The notes beneath the pieces are model-generated. The model had not been told where the DNA came from and did not search any database. It saw only the letters and a program-made list of their open reading frames with translations. Shown here in pieces: positions 32,963 to 39,593 of a DNA stretch of 39,593 nt. Within the stretch, counting starts at the first letter, position 1. Each line of letters starts with the position of its first letter. The stretch covers positions 1-39,593 of IMG/VR virus record IMGVR_UViG_3300005337_000013, one strand, 5' to 3'. The position numbers and the translations under genes are program-made. Source of the DNA: a virus.

Positions 32963-33125
32963 ATCTAAAAAGAATCAAGCCTGGCATACATCATCAACTC
33001 CATTTGGATCAGGTGATTATTATGGCACAGGAATAAAACAAAAAGTTGGAACAATACAAAGAGATTATCTCAATGGAAATGTTTCATCCAAAAAAATGAA
33101 TAAGCCACCTAAGTCTTTGGCTTAA
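32949..33125 (+). CDS. 58-aa basic protein, likely paralogue of the preceding gene
   Basis: ATG 32949 overlaps the previous gene by 14 nt. TSSTPFGSGDYYGTGIKQKV then GTIQRDYLNGNV repeats the (H/Y)YGxGxxQ(P/K)(I/V)G motif of its neighbour. It ends convergently with the minus-strand gene at 33109, with a 17-nt overlap. Confidence 0.55.
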   Translation: MNKVKSKKNQAWHTSSTPFGSGDYYGTGIKQKVGTIQRDYLNGNVSSKKMNKPPKSLA

Positions 33126-33603
33126 TATCATACAATTTTTCCATATGTTTCTTGAATTTTGCATCTAAGCAAAGATCTCTATAGATTTGATTGATTTCCT
33201 CGTCATTTAAATCATCATCTTCTTTTGCATCCAACTTATTTCTATTGTGTTCAAAATCATAAATGCTTTCAACGACAGTCTGATTTTCTGTTAAATTACC
33301 CTTTCTATATTGTTCCCAAACTTCTCTTGCAGGGATCATCCAAATAACCTTTACTAGATCACTTCCAGGATATGCTTTAAAAAGCATGGAATTAGTTTGA
33401 CTTTTAGGTTTAGTAAGTCGTGGTTGCCATATTAAACGCTTTGTAAATCCATCCTCATCAGTTCTAGCATGCGCAAATATATAAAAAGGATGATTTCCAA
33501 ATGATCTTTTATCGATAAGATTCTTACAACACTCATTGATATCCACGGATTGTTTATTAAAATGCTGTAATCGATCATGGGCATCTAATTTATCTATTTT
33601 CAT
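33109..33603 (-). CDS. Conserved hypothetical phage protein
   Basis: 164 aa; AAGGAAAAGAG before ATG 33603. Mixed fold with HPFYIFAHARTDEDGFTKRL, MLFKAYPGSDLVKVIWMIPA and an acidic helical tail (DDDLNDEEINQIYRDLCLDA). Looks like a conserved phage family, but I know no function. It overlaps the preceding minus-strand gene by 14 nt. These two genes interrupt the plus-strand head operon. Confidence 0.55.
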   Translation of the reverse strand: MKIDKLDAHDRLQHFNKQSVDINECCKNLIDKRSFGNHPFYIFAHARTDEDGFTKRLIWQPRLTKPKSQTNSMLFKAYPGSDLVKVIWMIPAREVWEQYRKGNLTENQTVVESIYDFEHNRNKLDAKEDDDLNDEEINQIYRDLCLDAKFKKHMEKLYDIKPKT

Positions 33604-33862
33604 CTCTTTTCCTTGCTTCTAATTCTTCAGGAGTTAAATTGCTAATATGATTGGCAGCTTCTTTTAAAATAAAATCATGCCTAATAGAATCTGCAGGATA
33701 CATTTGAAGTGTTATTTCTAATTCATCATAATCCCCTATAAGTAATTCTGGGTCTAATTTTAATTTATGCATACCACCTTGATTTAACATAATCATTTCG
33801 GAACTTTCTAATGTAGCATTTATCGAAAGTTTAACAACTTTAGTGTATTTCATATATTGCAC
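33590..33862 (-). CDS. Hypothetical protein, partner of 33109
   Basis: 90 aa as drawn from GTG 33862; ATG 33853 is equally possible. Beta-rich N-terminus (YTKVVKLSINATLESSEMIM), then GDYDELEITLQMYPADSIRH and a charged helix. Coupled to the following gene on the same strand. No recognised motif. Confidence 0.45.
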   Translation of the reverse strand: MQYMKYTKVVKLSINATLESSEMIMLNQGGMHKLKLDPELLIGDYDELEITLQMYPADSIRHDFILKEAANHISNLTPEELEARKRDENR

Positions 33863-33932
33863 TATAAATATAATTTTAGTTTAATGATCACAAATCCAAT
33901 CGCTTGCCAGCGTAAACGGCTAAGGATACAAT

Positions 33933-34589
33933 ATGACAGCTCCAAATTCTCAAAATCAAGTACAAAATACGAATTCAGAAAATAAACCATCTGATAAAGA
34001 AGTAAATTTTAGAAACCTAGAAGCAAAACTTGCTCAAGAAAGACAAGCAAGACTTCAAATGGAACAAGAATTACAACAGTTGAAATCAAAATCTCAAACA
34101 AATGATGAGGAAGATGATTCTGAACCCTATGTAGATCATAAAAAACTTAAAAAAACACTTTCTAGTTTAGGTCAAACCACTCAAGGGGAAATTCAAAAAG
34201 CAATGGAGCAAGCAAAATTTGCAGCCAAAGCAGAGTTGAAACAAGAAATGTGGTTAGAAAAAAATTCAGATTTTAATGAGGTTATGTCCCATGCTCAAAA
34301 ATTATATGAAACAGATCGTGAATTGGCTGAAGCAATTTTGGAAATGCCAGAAGGATTCGAAAGACAAAAACTAGTCTATAAAAATATAAAAGCTTTAGGC
34401 CTACATAAACCAGTTCAAAAAGAGCCATCGATTCAAGATAGGATCGATTCCAATAAGAAAAGGCCTTTCTATCAACCATCAGGTGTTGGAAGCGCTCCTT
34501 ACGCATCACAAGGTGATTTTAGTCAATCAGGTCAAAAGAATGCCTATGATAAGATGAAAGAGCTTCAAAGAAATTTAAGACTTGGTTAA
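33933..34589 (+). CDS. Capsid scaffolding protein (probable)
   Basis: 218 aa, ATG 33933. The N-terminus is disordered and Asn/Gln/Ser-rich, followed by a strong coiled coil (RNLEAKLAQERQARLQMEQE), an acidic patch (NDEEDDSEPYVD), more helix and a basic C-terminus (KNAYDKMKELQRNLRLG). This order, with a short basic helix at the end, is the classic scaffold plan, and the gene lies between portal and major capsid. It would direct procapsid assembly and then leave. Confidence 0.65.
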   Translation: MTAPNSQNQVQNTNSENKPSDKEVNFRNLEAKLAQERQARLQMEQELQQLKSKSQTNDEEDDSEPYVDHKKLKKTLSSLGQTTQGEIQKAMEQAKFAAKAELKQEMWLEKNSDFNEVMSHAQKLYETDRELAEAILEMPEGFERQKLVYKNIKALGLHKPVQKEPSIQDRIDSNKKRPFYQPSGVGSAPYASQGDFSQSGQKNAYDKMKELQRNLRLG

Positions 34590-34608
34590 TGTAAACCAGC
34601 TTTACATT
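34588..34608 (+). other. Hairpin abutting the tRNA 5' end
   Basis: AATGTAAA-ccagc-TTTACATT, an 8-bp perfect stem covering the scaffold stop and ending exactly at base -1 of the tRNA. It may mark a processing site or a weak terminator. Confidence 0.5.
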
Positions 34609-34681
34609 GCTGACATAGCTCAATTGGTAGAGCACCCGACTTGTAATCGGACGGTTGTGGGTTCAATTCCTATTGTCAGCA
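34609..34681 (+). tRNA. tRNA-Thr (anticodon TGT)
   Basis: A 73-nt cloverleaf. Acceptor GCTGACA/TGTCAGC pairs perfectly; the D stem is GCTC/GAGC. The anticodon arm is CCCGA-CTTGTAA-TCGGA with one C.A mismatch at its base. The T arm is GTGGG-TTCAATT-CCTAT with wobble pairs. Anticodon TGT reads ACA, which is common in this AT-rich genome. CCA is not encoded. The tRNA lies in the head operon between scaffold and an endonuclease gene. Confidence 0.92.
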
Positions 34682-34684
34682 TGT

Positions 34685-35395
34685 TTAATGACGATAAATT
34701 TTATTAGGTAACTCTAATCTAAGATCAATATAATCTTGATCATTCATTCTGGACTTTGATTTTTTTATAGTTTCTAAATTTTCCATTACCCATAAAATTC
34801 CATTTTTTCTTACCCACCACATGAATTTATTTCTAGATATATTTAATTTCTTTGACCATTGAGATTCAGATAACTTTTCCCCTTTATATTCATAATATAT
34901 AGTTCTTCTACAATTATTGCTTTGAGTGTCTCGGTCAGCCCAACGACAATTATTTCTTTCATAATTCCCATAAACATCAATTCTGTCTAAAGAATAACCT
35001 ATTTCAGGATGACCCATATCCTCTAAGAAATATTCAAAGGACTTTAACCATCGATTACATACTTTTATACCTAATGCACCATATCTCTTATAGTTTTTAT
35101 CAGAAACACGATAACATCTACTTTTCATAGAACACCAAGCAGTGTAAACATGAAAATTAGGATGATTTACACTAGAATAACCATGTTTAAATGCAGGGTT
35201 TTTTGTTCCTTTACAATTTTCTTTTCTAGCACACGAACGACATTTTGTTGATTTATTTCTAGTTAAAGCAATGTAATCTGAAATAGATTCATTTCCACAG
35301 TCGCATTTAACTTTAAACTTATGAACTCTATTAAACTTACCTTTATAATGTAAAACAGTCCATTTTCCAAATTTCTTTCCAATAAATTCTTGCAT
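34685..35395 (-). CDS. HNH/AP2-like homing-type endonuclease next to the capsid intron
   Basis: 236 aa from Met at 35395, behind GGGATATTTT; an ATG four codons earlier is upstream of that site. The N-terminus MQEFIGKKFGKWTVLHYKGK is followed by a zinc ribbon (KCDCGNES, then KCRSCARKENC). The core YKRYGALGIKVCNRWLKSFE and SLDRIDVYGNYERNNCRWA belongs to a large phage family regarded as degenerate HNH or AP2-type endonucleases. A helix-turn-helix end follows (SESQWSKKLNISRNKFM). Its place on the opposite strand beside the intron-bearing capsid gene suggests a role in intron mobility; this is inference. Confidence 0.8.
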   Translation of the reverse strand: MQEFIGKKFGKWTVLHYKGKFNRVHKFKVKCDCGNESISDYIALTRNKSTKCRSCARKENCKGTKNPAFKHGYSSVNHPNFHVYTAWCSMKSRCYRVSDKNYKRYGALGIKVCNRWLKSFEYFLEDMGHPEIGYSLDRIDVYGNYERNNCRWADRDTQSNNCRRTIYYEYKGEKLSESQWSKKLNISRNKFMWWVRKNGILWVMENLETIKKSKSRMNDQDYIDLRLELPNKIYRH

Positions 35396-35407
35396 AAAAT
35401 ATCCCAT

Positions 35408-35559
35408 AATGTAAAATAAAGTTTCGACAGCAGGTCGTTAACTGCAATCGCGTTAAGAGAATTCGCAAACTCTATTCGATTTATCTGAAAATAGACGTAA
35501 TTAGGCTCGTCTACCGATCAGTTTATCATATTTTAGTAACTACTACTAGGAATATTTCC
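35408..35559 (+). promoter_or_regulatory. Structured 5' leader of the capsid gene
   Basis: No gene. It can form GCAG-gtcgttaa-CTGC, AGAG...CTCT and TAGACG-taattaggct-CGTCTA. The last part holds TAGGAATATTTCC, the ribosome-binding site of ATG 35560. It may be a long structured leader, or carry the endonuclease's promoter on the reverse strand. TTTCGACAG and CGCAAAC recall tmRNA, but no tRNA-like end exists. Confidence 0.4.
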
Positions 35560-36759
35560 ATGAGTATTACAACTACTGGGAACTTGGGTTAAATTCGGCT
35601 CAAGTAAAATCTTCTCTGATTGACTCGGACCCCTTACCATGAAAGATGAAGGAAACGAGGCGGAACCAAAAATGGACCGTGAACGCAGTAAGCGAGAAGA
35701 CATCGAAAGATGAAGCAGTACTCTGAACTCTATGGAAACATAGAGAGATTAGCTGAGAAGACTAGTCCGCCTAGAAATAGGTTAAAAAGTAACAGATTGC
35801 CAATGATTCTCCAGAGCTTAGCTCCGGCGATGTTATATGTGCCTACTCCCCAAATGAACTATATCACAGTTTGTGATAAAATTTCTATGCCCGCAAATGG
35901 TGGTACAACATGTAGATTTATGCGCCCACGCGCACTACAACCACCCACTGTGCAATTAGGTAATGCGGGTATTGATCCCCCAGCTCAAGTGCCTCAGAGG
36001 GATATTATAGACGCACAAATGGCGTTTTTTGGAACAGGATGTATTATAAACGAACAAGTAATACTACAAGACCAAGAAGGAGTTTTAGCTTGGGTGTCAG
36101 AGCGTTTAGCAGTTGCTATGCGTCAAGCAGAAGATTTGATTCTTAGGGATTATATCGTTTCTGCAGCATCTCAAATTAATGCTGGTGGTGGATCTAATGG
36201 ATTTAATCCTACCAATTTAGGTCTTACAGACTTTTCATTGGTTGCGACTACATTAGATACAAACAATGCCTACAAGTTTATGTCTGGTATTGAAGGTATG
36301 GATAGATTTGGAACAGGTCCAGTTCGTTCAGCTTACTTTATGTTGAGTTCAACTGAATTGCAATCTGATTTCGATGCTTTGGGAAGCAATGGAAGTATTT
36401 CCTTTATTTCTCAATGGAACTATCCAACTAATGCATCTGCATTGCCTTCTGAATATGGTTCTGTAGCAAATATCAGAATCTTGACAAGTTCAGAAGCTCC
36501 AGTTGCAAGAAATGCAGTAGCTAATAGTTCAGGCACATTGAATGATGTATATTATAATACAGTACTTGGAAAACAAGCGATCACACATATTAATCAAGAT
36601 GGTTATTCCATGAATTTGATTTATAGAGATCCTTATTATTCAGGAATGTTAGCACAAAACGCTACATTAGCTGTGAAATTTGCGCAAGCGCAAGCTATTA
36701 CGCAAGATACAGCAATTAGAAACCTATTAAGCACACGCTTAAGCAATTTGGGAGTATAA
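35560..36759 (+). CDS. Major capsid protein, N4 gp56-type, interrupted by group I intron
   Basis: Exon 1 is 35560-35589 (MSITTTGNLG) behind AGGAATATTTCC; exon 2 is 35800-36759. The spliced product is 329 aa. Exon 2 begins PMILQSLAPAMLYVPTPQMN, then SMPANGGTTCRFMRPRALQP, ALERLA-like helical VLAWVSERLAVAMRQAEDLI, and ends in LNDVYYNTVLGKQAITHIN and a Gln/Ala-rich helix. This fits the N4 gp56-like HK97-fold capsid family by eye. Without splicing, translation stops at TAA 35590. An ATG at 35710, in frame with exon 2, lies in an intron hairpin and is not the true start. It forms the capsid shell, presumably on the scaffold encoded upstream. Confidence 0.8.
35590..35799 (+). ncRNA. Group I intron in the major capsid gene (ORF-less, about 210 nt)
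   Basis: P1: exon CTTGGGT (35583-35589) pairs with GCTCAAG (35598-35604) over 7 bp, ending in the required U.G at the splice site. An S-like element AAGACTAGTCC lies at 35758-35768 (canonical AAGATATAGTCC), with an R-like GCAGTACT at about 35715-35722. GAAA-tetraloop hairpins occur at 35701-35712, 35728-35745 (7 bp, P8-like) and 35770-35781 (P9-like). A terminal G at 35799 gives exon 2 CCAAT, pairing 4 of 5 bases with the P1 loop (P10), and keeps the frame. TAA directly after exon 1 blocks read-through. The exact 3' site is the least certain point. Confidence 0.8.
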
Positions 36760-36761
36760 TC

Positions 36762-37892
36762 ATGACTGAATATTCAAAGATGGTAAAAGGTCACTTTACT
36801 TCAACAGGTGCAGCAAAGGTTATTAAATTGCCTTTCCAACCTGATGCGGTGCAAATTTGGAACTATACAGTAGCTAATTCAGCTGCAGCTTCACAAAACG
36901 TTGCTGCTGCATATTGGGATGCTGATATGGGTCAAGGATTTGCAATCCAACAAGGATATAATGCAACTCCTGCTTTGATTTATGATACTGTTACTGTAAA
37001 TGGTATCAGTACATTCTCAGCTGGTCAAATGCTGCAATTTGGAGCATCTAAACAAGTTGTTGCCTCAACTAAAGGAACAACTACATCATTTCAAGTAACT
37101 GCTCATGGTTATAAAATTGGTGATGTGGTTCTTTTTGAAGGATTATTCCAGTCTTCAACAACTGGTATGCCTCAAATGAATGGTATTCCTTTTACAATTA
37201 TCACTGTTACAGATGCTAACAATTTTATTGTAAACTGGAATAGTAATAATGCAAATTATACTAACTTGTCGGCATCACCTGCAAGTGCAAAGGTGAAACA
37301 GATACTTTATCCATATCTTTATTTTCCAGGCCCAACAGTTATTAGTGGTATTACTACAGGAACTACAACAACAATTGATACAGCAAGTGCTCATAATTAT
37401 GTTGTAGGTCAAGAAGTAGCTTTCCATATTCCTTCTCAGTGGGGAACAGTGGAATTGAATACAGTCCCTAATGTTTTAACCCCTGGTTCACCAGTTTATG
37501 GTTATGTTATTTCGGTAACTGATTTCAATACGTTTGTAGTAAATATTGATTCATCAGCGTATACAGCATTTACAACTTCTGTAGCAGTTTCAGCCGTTCC
37601 AGGTTTGAGCTTCCCACAAGTAGTAGCTGTAGGTGATGTCAATACAGGTGGTGTACAAATTTCTAGTGGTTCTCAATTATATCCACCTCCATATAGTGTG
37701 GAAATTGGAACAACTAGAATTAACACTATAAATGGTCCAGCAATAATGGGTGCTTTTGTGAATAATACATCACAAGGTTTCATTATTGGAGCTGGAGCTG
37801 GTACTGTTTTGACTACATCTAGTTTAGTAGGAGCAACAGGTAACGTCGTTTATTGGAGAGCTTTCCTCCACGATATGAACGTTGTTAATTAA
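36762..37892 (+). CDS. Capsid-associated structural protein with FCCH-like modules
   Basis: 376 aa, 2 nt after the capsid stop. Two beta modules are visible: residues about 97-160 (VTAHGYKIGDVVLFEG, then MNGIPFTIITVTDANNF) and 193-273 (SAHNYVVGQEVAFHIPSQWG, then VYGYVISVTDFNTFVVNID). The first is close to the FCCH-like units of the large tail protein. Its place suggests a head decoration or head-completion protein. The second module and C-terminal AVGDVNTGGVQISSG are echoed in the next gene. Confidence 0.55.
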   Translation: MTEYSKMVKGHFTSTGAAKVIKLPFQPDAVQIWNYTVANSAAASQNVAAAYWDADMGQGFAIQQGYNATPALIYDTVTVNGISTFSAGQMLQFGASKQVVASTKGTTTSFQVTAHGYKIGDVVLFEGLFQSSTTGMPQMNGIPFTIITVTDANNFIVNWNSNNANYTNLSASPASAKVKQILYPYLYFPGPTVISGITTGTTTTIDTASAHNYVVGQEVAFHIPSQWGTVELNTVPNVLTPGSPVYGYVISVTDFNTFVVNIDSSAYTAFTTSVAVSAVPGLSFPQVVAVGDVNTGGVQISSGSQLYPPPYSVEIGTTRINTINGPAIMGAFVNNTSQGFIIGAGAGTVLTTSSLVGATGNVVYWRAFLHDMNVVN

Positions 37893-37924
37893 TTATTGAA
37901 ATAATTTAATTGATAGCTCACTAT

Positions 37925-37948
37925 GGGGAAGGGGTAAAACCTTTCCCC
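37925..37948 (+). terminator. Terminator-like hairpin between structural genes
   Basis: GGGGAA...TTCCCC plus an inner GG/CC form a GC-rich stem, followed by ACTAGGTTTTT. The T-run ends at the next ATG and contains its AGG site, so it may be a partial terminator lowering expression of downstream genes. Confidence 0.55.
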
Positions 37949-37959
37949 ACTAGGTTTTT

Positions 37960-38712
37960 ATGACAATATTATCCGGCGTTATTTCCTACCCAATTCCAGC
38001 ATATAGTAACCTTCCAATCGAATCAGATTTTTATCAACCAAGTAGATTTGTAATTTCCAATGTTTTTTTGGGAAAAACAACAGTTGTAAATACAACTGCA
38101 GATATGGATTATGTAGTTGGACAAGAAATCAGATTAATCATTCCAAGAGAATTTGGATGTTATCAGTTAAATAATGTAAAAGGATATGTGCAAGATTTTA
38201 TCTTAGGAAATATTGAAAACTTAATCCTTTCACAAACTGACAATACTACGACATATTCTACAAATGTTCTTGCATCACTAACATCATTTTTACCCAATAT
38301 AGAAATCATCCCTAACAGTTTTCAAATTGCTGTAGCTTATCTAAACGCATCTCAACAGACATTCTATAAAGATGATGGATTTGGTAATTTAAATTATGTT
38401 TTAGGTACATATACGATATCTAGTGGGACTATTGACTACACAACTGGAGATGTGGTTTTAAATTTCAATGTGAATCCAGGAATTAGAAATGTAAAAACCA
38501 CTTTTTCTTACACCCCTAATTTAGCATCAAATCAAGTAGGAATAGACATAGATTCATCCATTAATGTAGATCCATACGTATCAGCTATATCAAACCAAAC
38601 AGCCCAAATTCTAGCTATTGGTGATATCTCCAATGGCCAAATAAATTCTAATGGTTTAAATTTGAATTTAACATATATTCCCGGTTCTTTTATTAATATT
38701 AGCCCACAATAG
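37960..38712 (+). CDS. Structural protein, partial paralogue of 36762
   Basis: 250 aa. DYVVGQEIRLIIPREFGCYQ matches NYVVGQEVAFHIPSQWGTVE in the preceding protein, and its C-terminal AIGDISNGQINSNG matches AVGDVNTGGVQISSG. A Thr/Asn-rich beta insertion lies between. It appears to be a duplicated, shortened relative, probably a minor head or tail component. ATG 37960 follows AGGTTTTT. Confidence 0.5.
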   Translation: MTILSGVISYPIPAYSNLPIESDFYQPSRFVISNVFLGKTTVVNTTADMDYVVGQEIRLIIPREFGCYQLNNVKGYVQDFILGNIENLILSQTDNTTTYSTNVLASLTSFLPNIEIIPNSFQIAVAYLNASQQTFYKDDGFGNLNYVLGTYTISSGTIDYTTGDVVLNFNVNPGIRNVKTTFSYTPNLASNQVGIDIDSSINVDPYVSAISNQTAQILAIGDISNGQINSNGLNLNLTYIPGSFINISPQ

Positions 38713-38719
38713 GTAAATC

Positions 38720-39304
38720 ATGACAGAGAATAAGAAACCAAAATTAAATAGCACTGGAGAGCAAGAATTAGATAAAGCATCAAAGCAATTTGAAGAATTT
38801 GATAACCAAGTTAAAGAAATGACTTTGGATAGAATGAATTCGGCTCCTAGATATGATGTAGAACCGCAAACAAAACTAGCACAAAAAGATTTAGAAAAAT
38901 CAAAAGATCTTTATTTAAAGCCGAAAAGAACTGTAGGATCTAGAGAAAAATTCAATGAAGAATATCGTAAAGATTACAATGAATCAAAAGAATATGTGAA
39001 TTTTGTAGCTGAAAACAAAGAAATCATTGGTGAAGTTATCACAATGTGGACAAAACCATTTGCTGGTATGCCTGCAGAAGAATGGGATATTCCATGTAAT
39101 AAACCTTTATGGGCTCCAAGATATGTGGCTGAACAACTAAAGAGATGTTACTACCATAGATTGACAATGAGAGAGACTCAAACAACTGGTTCAGATGGAA
39201 TGGGTCAATATTATGGATCAATGGCTGTTGATACTACAGTACAAAGACTAGATGCAATACCTGTATCAAAAAGAAAATCCATATTTATGGGAGCTGGCTT
39301 CTAA
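38720..39304 (+). CDS. Conserved virion-region protein
   Basis: 194 aa; ATG 38720 behind GGTAAATC. The N-terminal half is charged helix (GEQELDKASKQFEEFDNQVK). The C-terminal half looks conserved: PLWAPRYVAEQLKRCYYHRL, GMGQYYGSMAVDTTVQRLDA, ending KSIFMGAGF. No catalytic motif. Its place between capsid and connector genes suggests a head-completion or assembly role. The HNH gene follows after 58 nt. Confidence 0.55.
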   Translation: MTENKKPKLNSTGEQELDKASKQFEEFDNQVKEMTLDRMNSAPRYDVEPQTKLAQKDLEKSKDLYLKPKRTVGSREKFNEEYRKDYNESKEYVNFVAENKEIIGEVITMWTKPFAGMPAEEWDIPCNKPLWAPRYVAEQLKRCYYHRLTMRETQTTGSDGMGQYYGSMAVDTTVQRLDAIPVSKRKSIFMGAGF

Positions 39305-39362
39305 ATATTATTGATGAATTTGCTTTATGATGTTATATTGGGTATTTAACCCAGGATATATT

Positions 39363-39593
39363 GTGAAGAATTGTTTTAAATGTAAAATAGAAAAGGAATT
39401 AAGCGAATTTGGCAAAGATAATCAAAAATTAGATGGCTTAAGAACCTATTGCAAAATATGTACAAGAAAATCTAATAGTGAGCAAAAAAAAAGAAATCCT
39501 GAATATTATGTGGTTTATGCGAAGAAATACAGAGAATTAAATCGTGAATTGTTGCGACTAAAATCTAAAGAAACATTCATAAGAGATCGCGAT
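39363..39593 (+). CDS. HNH homing-type endonuclease, N-terminal part (continues at base 2)
   Basis: The frame opens with GTG at 39363, 6 nt after an AGGA ribosome-binding site (39353-39356). It encodes an N-terminal zinc ribbon with CFKC (residues 4-7) and CKIC (30-33), common at the front of phage HNH proteins. It runs to the window edge in phase with base 2. In-frame ATGs at 39327 and 39330 would add 11-12 residues but lack a ribosome-binding site. A small hairpin, TGGGT (39339-39343) with ACCCA (39349-39353), touches the binding site and might dampen translation. Confidence 0.85.
   Translation, partial: MKNCFKCKIEKELSEFGKDNQKLDGLRTYCKICTRKSNSEQKKRNPEYYVVYAKKYRELNRELLRLKSKETFIRDRD
39494..39593. 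repeat. Terminal direct repeat, right copy (circular overlap)
   Basis: Exact copy of bases 1-100. The HNH reading frame that opens at 39363 runs off this end and continues in phase at base 2, which supports joining the ends. Confidence 0.9.

Noticed and set aside
35415-35500. tmRNA-like motifs TTTCGACAG and CGCAAAC
   Set aside because: The putative tag reading frame is odd (ANSIRFI), and there is no tRNA-like 3' end with a T-loop and acceptor stem nearby, so a tmRNA is not supported.
35580-35640. -1 frameshift after MSITTTGNLG giving LNSAQVKSSLID
   Set aside because: The shifted frame soon stops and does not join the capsid frame. The P1 pairing and downstream intron elements explain the region better.
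35710-35799. ATG 35710 as the capsid start
   Set aside because: It lies in a CATC-gaaa-GATG hairpin without a good ribosome-binding site, and the codons up to 35799 encode intron structure (P8, S element, P9).
1-39593. CRISPR arrays, insertion sequences, recoded stop codons
   Set aside because: No regularly spaced short repeats, no transposase, and genes end normally at TAA, TAG and TGA.

Overview
The window is an AT-rich tailed-phage genome, essentially complete. The last 100 bases (39494-39593) repeat bases 1-100 exactly, so it is one copy of a circular map of about 39,493 bp cut open inside an HNH endonuclease gene. The gene set is podovirus-like: a P22-type portal, an N4 gp56-type major capsid protein, a terminase pair, coiled-coil ejection-type proteins, and no sheath or tape-measure protein. 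Stop codons TAA, TAG and TGA are all used as stops. The host cannot be named from the sequence. A lipobox protein and a surface-fibre/spike set suit a Gram-negative host, but that is inference.

Layout. (1) 1-9040, + strand: tail and ejection genes following the split HNH gene. (2) 9083-11699, - strand: an accessory cassette of three small membrane proteins, a phage-encoded SPFH/prohibitin-like protein, two HNH endonucleases and an excisionase-like HTH protein. (3) 11845-17336, + strand: a 789-aa repetitive fibre behind its own promoter, another HNH gene, two small fibre-associated proteins and a beta-helix tailspike. (4) 17333-20856, - strand: early genes ending in a RecT annealase plus YqaJ exonuclease pair. 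(5) 21025-25026, + strand: a Cro/CI-like repressor, a lipoprotein, an origin-like repeat region, a replication initiator, a DUF1064 nuclease and small basic proteins. (6) 25030-27195, - strand: a regulator operon with two ribbon-helix-helix-like proteins and a phage GroES co-chaperonin. (7) 27491-39304, + strand: small and large terminase, portal, scaffold, tRNA-Thr, major capsid and further virion genes, with minus-strand insertions.

The most notable feature is in the major capsid gene. The natural start (ATG 35560, with a good ribosome-binding site) encodes only ten codons before a stop. The capsid frame resumes about 210 bases later. The interval has the hallmarks of an ORF-less group I intron: a P1 helix with a U.G pair at the splice site, an S-like element AAGACTAGTCC, and three GAAA-tetraloop hairpins. 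Splicing 35589 to 35800 restores a 329-aa capsid protein. A free-standing HNH/AP2-like endonuclease lies immediately upstream on the opposite strand, which suggests collaborative homing.

Other points: four canonical HNH genes plus that endonuclease; a portal gene whose best start is ATT; a fibre with an exact 180-bp period; an inverted-repeat candidate origin; and no recognisable endolysin, integrase, or DNA or RNA polymerase. Homology calls are by eye from remembered families; no search was run.
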